DNA of 64,000 bases from Volvox africanus. Taxonomy: Eukaryota > Chlorophyta > Chlorophyceae > Chlamydomonadales > Volvocaceae. Of this stretch, positions 40,951 through 53,993 are shown piece by piece. Under the pieces are notes generated by a model that was not told where the DNA came from, did not search any database, and was given only the letters and a program-made list of their open reading frames with translations. The DNA is taken from NCBI GenBank assembly GCA_030268105.1, contig BSDZ01000003.1, positions 4,402,001-4,466,000 on the forward strand, in the 5' to 3' direction. The stretch's first letter is position 1; every line of letters begins with the position of its first letter. The position numbers were made by a program, and so were the translations under genes.

Positions 40951-42430
40951 AATGGCGGTGTACGGTTGTCCACGTAGGTCAGCGCTATGCTGAACCAGCA
41001 CGCTGACGTCTGGCAATTTTTGGTACACCGTCATAGCAGGCTGTATACATCGGTTTAACTGTCTGTATTTCGAACCATGATGTAATCACGGCAAATCGCC
41101 CGGTCTGGTGAAGTCGGCAAATCGTGCATTCCAAATATGACGGGCAAGCATTCTTACATCTTCGAGGGACTTCCAGCCTTAAAATGGGCACAACATTCCG
41201 TTAAACAGCATCTACGTAAAGAGGTATTACAGTACGGTTTTCCTAGCTTTCCATCAGTCATCGTTGCTGCTGCAGTTGTGCGAGCATCTGTCGGTAGTGC
41301 TGGCGGATATAGCTCTCCGAAGGAGGCGGCTGTCCTCTGGAGGCGTACCACGTCTGTGTAACTCGAATGTACCTGTATGGGGACATGGGTCGGCGTGGTC
41401 AGCTTATGGGCGCCCACACACTGGAAGGGCTGTGAATATACCATGTTTAAGTTCTCAAACGTGACACCCTGACTGTGTAATGCCACACAAGGCACCTGAA
41501 GTCTTACCTGGCGCCACAGGATGGAGTCAAGCCCGAACTTACCTTCAGTCCGGCAACGGACTAAATTGTGATTGATACGTTGCTCCACATACTCTACCTG
41601 TATTCGATTGCCCAACTACTGGCACCATACGAGAGCATGAGCACCCAGCGACAGTGCCAAAAATTAACGCAGCCCCTGAACCTACCATCCATCACAGTCG
41701 ACATGCGAGTAATCACAATGCAATCTTTGATTGTAACCCAAGCATCACAATTGAGGTGCGAAAGAAATAAGAGTGCAGAAAACACAATGGACTGACTTCA
41801 GCTAGCCAACATCAGAGGCAACTATGCTCACAGTTGACTGAGCCCCAACACGACCAACAATGACAGACGGAATAATGAATAGCAGCCAAATACATGCAAT
41901 GCGTACATGCCTGTAGTGCTAATAAGCAAAACTCCTGCGTTTAATCCTGCAAATCCCTGCATTTGTGTTCATTCCACAGAAGGAATGTCCTACCACCAAA
42001 AGAAATACGTACAAGGGAGCGTTCAGCCGCCACTCTGAGACACATCAAAACTAAACAAGCAGCGTCCTTCAAAGATGCTGAATCCTGCCAACAAATGGTC
42101 CATCTTTGCGACATTGTCTGCCACCATAGCACATGAAGCGAAGTAAAGTAAACATAACGTGAACTGGTCGTTCCAATCGGTTATCTTCCCCATTTCCTAG
42201 AATACGTGCAGTCCGTAAGGTACAATCAATGTTTGCAATCCTTAGTATCGGTCCCATGCACTAAATAATGAATGGAATGCTTGTCCCGATCCAGTTCCCG
42301 AGCCGTTGCTCACCTAATACATTATGCAAATACACGGTTCTCCAACCATGGCATCCCGAACGTTCCGCCATTCAAAAGAAAGAAAAGCCCGCAACACCAG
42401 CCGTACTCCTGCTGTGACAAACATTAAAAC
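40951..42430. other. No gene recognised between convergent genes
   Basis: This 1.5-kb stretch between the gamma-CA-like stop and the YTH gene stop should include both 3' UTRs. Open frames exist (e.g. 41154-41615 minus) but show no motifs, splice logic or codon bias. Confidence 0.5.
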
Positions 42431-44530
42431 TTACTCTTCCTCTGTATACGGCTGGCCGCCTGGTTTCGCAGCCATACCCGAACCAGCTCCGCCGCCACCA
42501 GCTATGGCGCTCTCGCCGCCGCCGCTGGCCACGCGGTTATAGCCCATGGCACCTTGCGAGGGCTGGGTAGGTTCCCGAGCATGCCGCGGTGAACGCTCTG
42601 TCGACCTCCCGCGGTGATGCCCCACACTGCTTCCCACGCGGCGTTGCACTTCCTCCTGCACACGACTGTACTGCTGCAAGTATTGCTCGTAAGTCATCGT
42701 GTTGAAGTCAACCGGGCCGCCACCTCTCTGACCATGCACTGGACTTCTGCTTCGACTACGTGATCGCGAGCGGGCACTACGCAGGCGCCCGTCGCTGCCT
42801 TCCAGCACCACCTCGTCGCGGTTGATATTCATGAATTGCTGCTGTGCTTGATGCAGCTGCTGCTGGCTCGTCAACATGCGGGATTCAACCGGCCCGACTC
42901 CAACGCCAATGGGTCCCGTACCCTCATGTCCGCCACGACCCAAAACTCCACCCGCACGGTGGGCACCACCCAGCGGCCCAATGCCACCCGGGCCGTGCAT
43001 AACGCTCCCGGGCCCCCCCAGAGGCGCGTTTAAGCCAGACATGGTGTTCCCCATCCCCATGCCCGGGGGTCTGACGCCAGAAGCAGCACCTAGCCCGGAG
43101 GGTCCCACGCCGCCTGGACCGCCTCCGCTAACAACGGCCGCCATCGCCTCCGCAAGCAATGGATTATTAGCAGTGATAACCGCCATCGCCATTGCCTGCT
43201 GCTCTGGCAGCAGGTTTGCCATTTGGGCTACCATGGCAGCAGCCAACGCCTGCAGGCCAGGCTGCTGCATAGGCCCAACGCCTGGCTGAATACCCATCCC
43301 AGCCTGTTGAAGCATATTGTTTAGCACAGCTGGACTGAAGTTGTTCATCGCCATGGCGTTTGCAATCTGTTCCAAATTCGCGCCCATGCCAGGCATCGGT
43401 CCCAGCAAACCCTGAGGCATGCCACCCAGTGCCATGACAGCACTATGGTCTAACCCGGCGCCGCCCACGGGCCGCATGCCAGGGCCCATACCCGGGCCCC
43501 GACCACCAGGCACTAACCGGCCGGGAGCTGGACCAGGCAAGCCCCCACCACGACCGGCCATGTTGGGGCCTGGTCCAGCCCGACCGCCAGCATCTATGTA
43601 TGCTAGCTGTTGCCGCGGCGGCTTCACACCGGCGGCCGCTGCACGCTCCTGAATCAATCGGACCACGAGATCACCCTGCTCTTGTGGCAGCTCCGTACCG
43701 TCACGCGCAATGTGGACCGGCTTGTTATCATTGTATGGGTTGCGGATATGATCCGTCTCGCTATGCGGAAGCTCAAAGAGAACACGCCATTCGACACCGA
43801 ACGGGTTGCCGAACTGCTTTCCGTTCTCCCATATTACCGGTCGACCAAACTTGCCGATGGGAGTTCGCATCACTGCGTAGCCCTGGAACGCGTTGCTGCC
43901 ATTTACCGAGTACAGAAGGCGTACTTCTCGGCTCTTCCGAAATGCCTCGTCCAGCTTATCATCGTTTTGGCGCGTAGTGGCCCAGGCACCGACCCGAACA
44001 GAGATAAAGATGTTTTGCATGGTGCTCGAGCGGATGATAAAATAGCGAATGCCCTGACCTGAGCTACGCCCCTCGCTGTTTGGCCCACGTCCCTGCATAG
44101 AGGTATCGCACAAGGAGGTAAGCAAGGGGACAAATCCTTGGACGGGCCTAGCATTCCCACAAAGGTGCCTCTCTTCTTTTTACTTAGGCACTATCCAACG
44201 CACTCTTTTGCTTTTGCTGGGTCCGTTTGCACCACTCCGCCCTGAGGGCCCCGCCAGGTCTTCTCCCCGGGCCGCAGCATTTTGCCCTTCGTCCTTGCTG
44301 GAAGTGCCCACAGGTTCTCCAATACCAGTTTCCTCGGCTTGCTCTGTGCCTACGACAAGGGTACATGCCTGAGCACATCGCAACAGGAAAGACGTGATCC
44401 CGAAGACAAATCCCCTCAAAGTCAACTCACCTGCCCCGACTGGCGTGGCGTCATGAACACCATCGTCTACTAGCTCCTGCTCTAGTTCTGGCTCGTAATC
44501 ATCCTCGTACAGCAGGGTCTCTTCATCCAT
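42431..44530 (-). CDS. YTH-domain RNA-binding protein (m6A reader, YTHDC1-like)
   Basis: Preferred model: exons 44431-44530, 44184-44349 and 42431-44075, 1911 nt, 636 aa. The first exons encode an acidic head (MDEETLLYEDDYEPELEQEL) and a Lys/Arg patch. The third opens with the YTH domain: GIRYFIIRSSTMQNIFISVR, VGAWATTRQNDDKLDEAF, NAFQGYAVMRTPIG, PVIWENGKQFGNPFGVEWRV, HIRNPYNDNKPVHIARDGTE. Two cage tryptophans (GAWATT and VIWENG) are in place, so m6A binding is expected. After it come a Gly/Pro/Met-rich region and an RS dipeptide stretch (RSRSRSRSRSP), which points to nuclear, splicing-related work. The junction before exon 3 could instead fall at an acceptor 12 bases upstream. The stop overlaps a good donor (GAGTAAGTT), so a longer form is possible. 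Confidence 0.85.
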
Positions 44531-45876
44531 GAGGGTCAGCTATCAAACCTGGCGCTGTTGCCTTCTTGCGATAGCAGTTGGTTGTAAACCTTGCAACGAC
44601 GCTACCTGTTATCAATCTTATCGTTAAGGTTTCTTGTTGCTTTAGCCTCCTATAGAAATTCCTGTTTTTTTCCGTAGGCCCCTTAACCAAAGATATAAGA
44701 CACCTGGTTATCAATATGCTTTAAAGGAATTCACAAGCAAACTTTTGATGAGCGGTAGAGGTCGCGAGGTTACAGTCTGGCCCTCATGATGCATGGATAA
44801 ATCCGTACATCCCATGGCGAGAAACATACCTAATTTGGCAAGACGTATTTACCACCAGGATGTTTCCCGCGTGACTATAATCGTTTAATGCGTGCGTACA
44901 CAGCTGCAGTTGTTCAATGCATGCTGATGGGACATCTGGCAGGGCTCCTTGCGCCTGCCTAGCCTTTCGCATTTGGCCCATCGCATACACTTGCATGAGG
45001 GTAGGAGGTGCCGTCGCCTAATCCCCAACCTCGTACACGGAACTAACGACAGGCCTCATACAATGAATAGGATGTCCATGCTAAGGACCAGACAGAAATC
45101 ACCCCCCAAACACTTCACATTTTTGTTAAATTGCAAGTCATGGTGTACGCGAATGCCTTTACCCACGGGGATATTCGTCCCCTCAATACTATTTACCATC
45201 ACGAACACGCATACTCACGCCCCACACACGGCGGGGGTATGGACAGGTCCTGGTGCATAGCAGATCCTGATCCTGAACCCAGTCCCTTTCGAAAGGGTAT
45301 GGGAAGATCATTAGTCATATGCCCAATCCTCCCACGTGTGTAGCAAGCGCCTCCTGAATCAGGTTGCCCACAGGCCCCGAGCGCCAGTTGAAGCGCTAGT
45401 TGAAGTCCTACACAGTGCCCAGCCTAACGACACAACTTTGCAGGGGTCGCAGAAACAATCCCAGAAAGGGCATCACCGACTCTAGCTCCAACCGCTAGAA
45501 ATTTAACAGGGCACTTCGTAGTAAACAGCTCGAGGGCCACCATGGTGTTCCATGAAATCTTTAACCCCGGTTACCCTTCACTACGCACCAATAGCCGGGG
45601 AGTCTGCATCAACGAAGACGCCCCCTCAAGAGAGGCCAAACACGGAACAACCGGTCACGACTGATCATTAACGAGTCTTGGATGCACTAGTGCACAGGTT
45701 TCGTTCCGGCACAGGTTTCGTGCACAGTTTCGTGCACAGGTTTCGTTCCGGGCCCGCGCCCACCTATCCCCAATGCTACCAGTCGGAACGCATGCACCGC
45801 TTTAAACCCAATATAGAAGAGTCGAGCATACGGCAGCAACCGCCAACCACATCACAAGGACTTATCATATCGTACA
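44531..45876. other. Intergenic, YTH 5' flank to COX10 3' flank
   Basis: No gene recognised. Positions ~45690-45757 hold several imperfect repeats of GCACAGGTTTCGTTCCGG and GTGCACAGTTTC type. A short plus-strand frame at 45131-45343 shows nothing recognisable. Confidence 0.5.
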
Positions 45877-47889
45877 TTACCCATCTGTATTGTGCGCCAC
45901 CGCGTCGGGATCCTTACAAGTGCTCCTAAAGGTCCCATCTGCGGCAGCTTGCCCCTGATTCCCAGCGTCCTCAGGCACCTGCTGCTGCTGCTGCCGCCGA
46001 TGATGTTGCAAACGTGAGGCCGCGTGAAGCTCCTCTGAGTCGCCATACGCCTTAGAAGGGCACTTGATATTGTTCGCCACTAGTGTGTCACTCAGCTGGA
46101 CCGCAGCATCCTCCACAACACCGCACGCACGCCCCATCTGCGCTCGCAGACCCACGGGCACGCAGTCCAGCACACGTGATCCAAGAACCCCCCAGTCCAC
46201 GTCATGTCGGTTGGGCAGCCTGTGCACCGCCAGCCCCGCCAACAACAGCGGCAAGTAGAGCAGGCTTGACTTAAATAGCTTGCGTGCGCTCGCCTGCGAC
46301 GGCTGCCTCGCAAACTGCGCCGAGCCGTACAACAAGTACATTGCAAGAGCGGCCGCCTCCCATGCGAACGGTTCTGAAGCGAAGCCAGCCAGTACAGCGA
46401 GAAGCCCCACTGGTGCGATGTAGAGACTATGGCGCAATGCCACAAATGCGGTGCGCCGGCCGGATGCATCCACCATTGACAACATGCGAAACCCGCCGGC
46501 TGTATAGTCCGCCTTGCACAGCCAGGCCAGCGCCAAAAAGTGCGGCATCTGCCAAAAGAAAAGGGTAGCCGCCAGGACTGCAGCGCCCGCGTCCAGCTGA
46601 CCATTGGCGCTGGCCCAGCCCATCAGGGGCGGAATGGCACCCACCACTGCCCCCACCCAAGTGTTTGCTATCGTCATCTGCTTCAGCGGCGTGTAGATGG
46701 CCGCGTAGAGCAGAATGTTCGCGGCTCCCAGAGCAGCGGTGAGTGCGTTAGCCTGTGGTTTGCATCCGAGAGGCGAAATCAGTTCAGAAAAGTAGCAATA
46801 AAGCCATACACGGCATCTGTACGGGATAAGTGCGCTTGACAACGAAGAACCCAATTAGCGAGGCCAGCTAAGGGCAAAGAGGGCTGGGGGACGATGCCAG
46901 GTTGCGTAAGCAGTCATACAGCAGTCATACATGGCCCATAGCACCAGTGAAGGACTTCCCACGAAACAAAAAAGCCGGTAGATGCGAGCTTTCCAATATG
47001 GAAAATAACCGACTTGATCGCTTGCACTGTCTTTAGGGTTGCTTCATTACTGCGTCCGGGCAAATTATTAACCTGAAACCCACATGTGCGCGCGGCAGGT
47101 GCTAAGAAGGACGCCCCACCGCACAAACGTCGCACCTTATCGTAGAGCAACCACAAGCCAGCTGCCCCGCATGCAAGCGCGAATCCCATTGCGTGTAGAC
47201 GGCCAAGCCTTCCGGCCGGCAGTGGCCGGTTGCGCGTCCGTGACATGAGCCGGTCATTAGCAACCTCGTAAACCTGGTCATCAGAATCCAGGGGTGCGTG
47301 CATAGTAATAAACGCACCACCGAAACCGGGAGGAGAGGTCCAGATTCCATAGGTGGCATTGGCGTAAGCACACTAGAGGACAAATCTGTCGGGAAAACCT
47401 TCCTCCCCCCCCCATATGCGGAATGAGCCAACCCCTCTAGCGTGCTCATCCAGCACTGCCATGCATTACACGAGGCTTATATAAAAGCATCTCTACCTGG
47501 TTAAGGGTGTTAGCGCATGCTGCGGCCCCAAAAGTGCCAAGGCAAGTCCATACGAGCTTTTGATAGTCAATAGTGTCGCCGCTGGCTGCAATGAAGCCAG
47601 CACTAGCTGTTAACACCACGAGGGTGCTGAGCTTGAACTTGCTGAGCTGTTTGTAGTCGTGAATCAGACGGCGGAAGCTTAACCCGCCTTGCAAGCTGTC
47701 CGCGCCAGCATGGGCATTGGATGAAAAACATTTTGGAGCGCCCGAGGTTAGGATATGCCTGCTTAATAGGCCGTAATGACGAATGACTCCGACTTCTGAT
47801 GCAGCCCAGGTAACATCATTCGGCTTCGCCAGTTGCAACCTCAACTGTGCAATGAGACGCTTTGCGTGGCGCGCTCCAGGCCCTGCCAT
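45877..47889 (-). CDS. COX10: Protoheme IX farnesyltransferase (heme O synthase)
   Basis: Exons 47497-47889, 47136-47273 and 45877-46752; 1407 nt, 468 aa; phase 0 at both junctions. COX10 is a UbiA-type prenyltransferase of the inner mitochondrial membrane that farnesylates heme b to heme O for cytochrome c oxidase. Motifs: ANTLNQVYEVANDRLMSRT then NRPLPAGRLGRLHAMGF (first Asp-rich active-site loop), YTPLKQMTIANTWVGAVVGA, IPPLMGWASANGQLDAGA, and FFWQMPHFLALAWLCKADYT (second conserved loop) followed by AGGFRML. Several hydrophobic helices lie between. The first ~80 residues are presequence-like. The C-terminal ~110 residues after NRHDVDWG are a His/Gln-rich tail (HHRRQQQQQ) not typical of the family. 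The start is at 47889, 268 bp from the divergent neighbour. Confidence 0.93.
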
Positions 47890-48157
47890 TGTCCCAAGCG
47901 GCCCGTATGGGGGCTTTTCGGCCCCCGGACCGTGTGTCGGGAAAGCTTCTTACAATTCGACACCCGACAACGACAGCCTTATTTACAACTGGAATCAGCA
48001 GTGAATGACAGAAGCCAAGTGACATCTATTGCGACGGTCACATCGTTTGCGATTACGGTACGTTTATCGGCGGGGTCCCGTACAAATTTACCATGTATGT
48101 ACAAGAAGTTGATGATTGATCGTAAGATCAAATGCACAGCTGTGAAATATTCCGAGC
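47890..48157. promoter_or_regulatory. Bidirectional promoter region COX10 / NUMOD3 gene
   Basis: 268 bp separate two divergent start codons, so the genes almost certainly share one promoter region. No canonical element could be assigned with confidence. Confidence 0.55.
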
Positions 48158-51100
48158 ATGGAGTATGCGATAGGCATGGTGCAACACCGCTTTGTGCCGA
48201 GAATTGCGAAGGGTTGCAAACGGCTTCATCTCAAAAGCCTTGCAATACGGCATCATACGTTGACTACTTGCCGATCCATACTCCCCACGTTCAGCTTGAG
48301 GCTGTGTATTGCTAAAGCTGCGCACGATTCCAGCCCTGCCGAACTAGCCGCCGAAGTGCCAGTGCCAAGCCAAAATGCGAAGACGGAAGAGCTTGACGAG
48401 AAAGAGCGTCTTAGGCGGCAACGCATCAGCTTGGCGAATTCTGGAAAGGTGGCCTGGAATAAGGGTCGGAAACACTCACCCGGTGCGTCACTGTCGTCTT
48501 GGGGGCAAAACGGGGGCGAGAAAGCATATTCCAGTGTGCTGCACATTGTGCTGCACCACGAATGGCCCCCAAGTATCTGGGGTGGGAGAGGGTGAACAGC
48601 AGCACGCAGGCAAGGACGACCTGCCTGCCCTTCCTGTAGTATCTTTATCCACAACCGTGCCTGGCCGCATATGCCTAACCCCAGCAATGACTTAGTCCGG
48701 AAGGGAAGAAGTGGAGGGACCCAGACCCTGGGATACCCTCTTTCTGCGCCCATTGAGTTATACAATGGGGATAAGGGACCGCCAGGGTGATTTAGCGCTG
48801 AGGACAGAACAGCTGGAGGGCTGGAACGGCTCCCGGACGGGCTGCTGCCTCCCTCGAGCAGCCGGCTCGGCTTGCCGCCGCTCAGAGAGTAACCCATGTC
48901 ATGATGATAGCCTTCAGATGACAAAGCAGCCGAAAGGCGGAGAGATGTCTTGCGCCCTGAATCACCGCAGCCTGCAGCTGGGCTAGGCGCCAAAGTGGGT
49001 CTCGAATTCTTCCTGCAAGAAAATGCCATGGCTCATCTTGTTGCTTAATGCACCTCTTGTTTACAGCGTTCGTTGACAGTGCGGCCGTGCCGGTCGCCCA
49101 CTCCACCTGGGTCCAGTTTCATTTGAGCGAACGCCTGCATCCGGTCGCCCGGTTGCGGTCACCTTTCCCACTTCCCACTTCCCACCTTTCCACCTGCTCA
49201 TGCTGTTTCATTTCCGTTCTGTCCGGCATCCTCGTCTTTTCCCGGACCCCTATCCGCCCTAATCGGTGCGCAGAGACTATCGCTAAGATCCGGGAGCGGA
49301 CCAAACAAGCCATGCTGAGGGATGAGGTGGTAGAGAAGGTTAAGGAGGGACGAGCCAGGCAGCTGTCTCAACCCGTGAACCAGGGGATCAAAGTGAGTCA
49401 GATGGGCGCATTTTATAGGTGGCCAGCCCTGCGGGTTATGCCAGTGAGCCGGGATAGAGACTTTACCCGATCTGTAGGAGGGTGGGTCTTCTTGCACCGG
49501 GTCATAACGACCGGGCTGGGGTGGATCCTCGGCACACGGGGCGGGACGCACCAACTCAGGTTGGGTTTCCGTTACGCGGTAGCCACGCACGCACGCCACT
49601 AGCACCTCTCAATGGGACGGCCCGTCCGCCAGTAGGAAGACAAGGCCTTTCCGCGACGGCGGATCCTTTCCGCGCATGAGGGTGCGAAAGCAGCTGCCTC
49701 ACCCGATGCGCCCCATGCTAGGTGGTCAGTACCACATCGTTACGCTGCCCCGTCCTCATTTGGTAATCGCCCGTGTAGGAGCGCATTCGATCAACGCTGC
49801 TGGCCTACCATGCCGCCAAGCGTCTGGGAGATACCTCTGTGGGTGACGGCGGGGAACTGCAATTATCTGTTAACAACACCGTAATTCGGTAATATTTCCG
49901 CATTCGTAGATTCAGATGCGTAATCGCAGGTCTGTATCATAATGCCGTTCGGTCATGTGGTTAAGCCGTCTGGTTCCGATGTGTTTGGTGAAGCGCATTG
50001 CGAATCGCCAGTGGGTCCTCTTGAGCGTCTAAGGAAGAAAGGCAGACTTATAAACGGGAGAGTGCTCAAAGGGGAGGATTGGCGAATCGGCTCGCGTTAA
50101 ACGAGCAGCCAAGCGCGAGCTGCTTGACGAGGATAAACGAACAAGCAGTATGCCACTCGATCGCCCCCGGGAAGGTGATACTGCGGTGCGGTGCATGCTT
50201 TGGGGTCCGGCAGGATGCATGTCATCCATGACGACGCAAGAGGTTCGAGTGCATAAGTCTGCCTCCCTCCCTCTGACGCACACCTCATGCACGGCTTTTT
50301 GCCTCCAGCTATGGGATATGAGCAAACGCCAGAAGGCTTGTCAGTTTTTGCACAGTGCACACAAATTGATGATGATGAGCCTGTTCATGGCGTTTGCATG
50401 CACACACCAATGGCGTCCGAGCTCTGGCATTTAGATGGTGTTGATCGCAGCTGTTTCCGGTTATTCAGTTGTCAACCGCACGGCGATCGCAGGCTTCTGA
50501 GGGCAGCGATGACGGGTCACTTGCACCCGAAGTTGTGGGGGCTGCACCCAATTCGGAGATGGTAGCAGCCAAATCGAAGCGGCGGCAGAGCAGTAAGTCC
50601 CTTCAGCCGTCAACTCCGGTCAACACACCTGAGGAAAAGGCAGTGGTGCACGAAGTGGACACGCATACCGGCGACCCAACGGACGACGGAAAGCAGGCGA
50701 CGCAGCCCGCTAAAAGCAAATTCAGAGCCGCTGCTGTAGCAGCGCGCAGTGCAAACGCGGACCACGACGCGCAGACGCCGCTGGCACCACCACCGGTGCT
50801 GCCAAGGCCGAAGCGCAGGCCAGCCGCTACTAGTGACAGCGACATCCCTGCTGTCGCGCCTTTAGCAACAGCGGCTGCAGGCGAGGGCGCTGGTGAAGTT
50901 AAGGCTCCAGAGCGACGCCCTGGTCCACCTCACGGTGTAAAGCGGTCCCCGGAGCACAGAGCTGCCATTGCAGAGGCCATTCGGCGCAAGTGGCAGGATC
51001 CCACATATCGAGCCTCCGCCATCGCTGGTATCCGGCGAGCCGCAGGAAGCGACACGGGCGCCAGGGCTGGTGGGGCCGCGCGGCGGCACCAGGCAGGGAA

Positions 51101-53993
51101 CCGTGCCAAGCTGCCAGAGAGGGGGCTCGGCGCCGGCATCAATGCGGCATCGGTTTCGGGGGAAACCGGGACAGAGGCGGGCAGCCGCAGGGGGAAGGCA
51201 AGGAAGAGCAACGTTAGCGAAGAGGAGCTGCCTCTGACAGTGCGCAGCTCCCGAGTGGGCCGTGCTGGAACCCGGGGAGGTGGTATGCATAAATCTCAGG
51301 ACGGGGCGGTGCACAGCCCCAGCAGCACCAACAGCACCAACGGCAACAGGGGCGGTGTATCCGTGGGCAACGATGAGGACAGCAGTGACAGCAGCGATAC
51401 TGCGACATCTGCGTCCAGTGGCGGCCTCCCGGCAGGTGGAGGTTCCAGCCATGTGGGTGTGGTGGTCAGGTTTTACCAGGAGCCCTATTAAACATTAAAT
51501 CTGACTGACCGACCATTGCTGGCCCAAACTGGCAAGCAGCTTTGAATTGCATGTCCCTACGTGGTGGCGGCGTGGGCTCACAACAGGGTTCTACTAACAT
51601 ACGGGGCATGCCAGCGGGGGCTTCTGTGGAACCGCTTCCGGTCTCCGAAGATCAAAATTTCCCAATGTTGGGCGTAAGGACTCGATGTCTGCGGTGTTTC
51701 TTCTCCTTTTACCACCCTGCTCTTTCCGCCCGACAGAGCGTCAGCCCGGCGGCTCGGCTGGCACATGTGCAGCGCCTGGTGCGGCAGGTACTGGTGGCGG
51801 AGCGGCTCGTGGCCAACACGGAGAACTTGCTGCGGCAGTTTACCCAACGGGTGCGGCACGGGGGGAGCGAGGAGCGGGAGAGATCCATGAACAGGGTCTC
51901 ACCATTGCTTTTGCAGCTGTGCGTCAGAAGCTGTACTAATTTGACATGATACAGGAAAGGACACTATTAGGACTTGCACCTGCAGGTCTGCTCATCTGGG
52001 GTCGTCCTCGGGGCATCCCTTCTTCCAGGCCGTTCCAGGCCCCAATACCGCTTCCCCGACCCCTGCAGTCTCCATGTCCTTTGCATCCTAAAACCGCTGT
52101 CCCTCCGTCCATCTCACCTCGTTTGTCCCGCAGCGTCATGCTCTCCGCAATGATCCCGTCATCCGCTCCCAGGCAGACGAGCAACTACGGTCCGTCACCG
52201 CCACCCTGCAGCAGGCCAAAGGCAAGTTAGAGCTATTGCGAGCAAAGGTACCTCCAGACGCGCGCTATAATGAGAAGGGTGACGTGTGGTTTGCGCCACA
52301 TGTGCCCGCCTCGTCATCTGGACCTCAAGCCTCCAGGCCACCGCGCGCTGCGACCGGCGCCGGCTCAGGGTCTGGAAAGGCGGCAGGATCTAGTTGGGGA
52401 GGGATAGCACATGAGGAAGAGACTGGCGATAACAGGGGAACAGAGGACGGAGTCGCAGGGCGGCGCAGCAGTAACAGCAGCACGAGCAGCGGTAGTGGCG
52501 GCAGTTGGCCAGGCGGGTTTACATGGCAGGGCAGCGGGAACGGGAACGGGAACGGGAAGGGGAAGGGATTGGTCGTCCCGGCGACGGTGGTGGACGTGGA
52601 GGGCAGTGGTGTGGATACGAACGTGGGTGCAGATCCGAGCGGGAAGGTGGGTGTTACAGAGTACTGGGGCAGCAATGCAACCAATACAGTGGCACTTAGT
52701 GGAAACGGGGCTCATTCCGACCGGTGGCAGAGCGATTATCAACACCACGTGCACAGTTGCAGTAGAGAACGTAGCGGTTCAGGTAAAGGCAACGGCAACA
52801 ATGCTACGAGTGGTCTAAAAGGTCCTGCCAATTCCGACGGATTGAACGGCGACACTGTGCCTCTTGATCCGTACAACGAACGTTATTACACGGATTTGGA
52901 CGAGGAAGGCGAAGACGAGGATGAAGGGGAGGATGACGAGGACGGCTTTTGGTGGAACAGCGGCTGGGGGCACTCTCCGCCCAGCGGGCACAGCCCCACA
53001 GGTCCTGGCGGCCTTGGCACCTTTGCTGATCTCCCCCCTCTCGACTCTGGTGAGAACATCCAGGTGGATCTGATCTCCCTGGACCCTCTGAACACGCTGC
53101 TGCTGCGTCCTGTCAACGGCCACACAGCTCCTCATCCTGGTGCTGCGATAAGACATACCAACAGCACCATGGCAGGGCTAGAGCCAGAGCTGCCTTGTGA
53201 CAGCATCGCTGAAGCCCGGGGTAAGGACGATGCTGGAGGAAGCAGCGGTATTGCGGCCGCCGCTGCCACTGCGGATCCCCTGCCCAGCGCTGGCTCAAGA
53301 GAGACGACGTCCTCTCAAAGAGGTGGATCCTCTTATGCAGGTTTAGGGGTCGACTGGCTGGTAGTGCATGAGGATGGAGACGGCGGCGCAGCACCTAGTA
53401 GCTCGGGGCTCCAAGAGAACTTGCGCTCTGCGAATGCCTTGAACTTGGCGGTGTGGCTAGGGAATAGCCAAGGGCGGACCCTGAGGGAGCTGCAGGCCCT
53501 GGTGCCGGAGTCCCATGCTTGGCTCAAGGTCCTCCTGACTCGCCACGCCGAGGTGACAATAAGTTCCTTGCAAGCAGCGGGGCTGGCTGACGCGGCCAAG
53601 CAGGAGTTTGACTGGATCACCCGCCTGCAGGAGCAATTAGCTCCGGGTTCCCATGCTGGGCACGACATATTGCCGCCAGCGACAGGCTGTTCGGCACGGG
53701 TGGTGGAGCGAATGCAGTCTGACACAGCGACACCGTTAGGTCAGGACCCCCGCTTGCAAGGTGATGTGGGACCCACGGCAGGGCCAATGCCCAACATGTT
53801 ATCTGTGGCGGGGGACGTGGATAATGCGTGGATGGCTAGTGGGGCGGGTCGGCGGGTTGTGGCAGAACAGCAGCTGCAGCTGCAGGAGGAGAAAGCCCAG
53901 GAATGGAATCAGGAACAGCAAAGCTGCAGCACGCGGGAGAGTAGTGCACCGATCGAGTCGCTGACACGCACGGGGATGTTCAGGCAAGTGTGA
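48158..53993 (+). CDS. NUMOD3-motif protein, probably organelle-targeted
   Basis: Well-placed exons: 48158-48482, 49274-49392, ~50493-51450, 51737-~51851 and 52173-53993; a small exon near 50310-50350 (LWDMSKRQK) is likely. The first junction rebuilds a NUMOD3 motif: RRQRISLANSGKVAWNKGRK, HSPETIAKIRERTKQAML. A second copy is PHGVKRSPEHRAAIAEAIRR then KWQDPTY. NUMOD3 is a DNA-binding module of homing endonucleases, also found in plant proteins of unknown role, where it follows a transit peptide; a Ser/Arg-rich N-terminus of that sort is seen here. Between and after come a coiled-coil piece (LVRQVLVAERLVANTENLLR; ADEQLRSVTATLQQAKGKLE) and ~560 residues of Gly/Ser/Asn and acidic low complexity. 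No nuclease domain is present. Function unknown; nucleic-acid binding inferred. Confidence 0.75.

Noticed and set aside
41154..41615. 153-aa minus-strand frame between the gamma-CA-like and YTH genes
   Set aside because: No motif, atypical composition, lies where two 3' UTRs should be.
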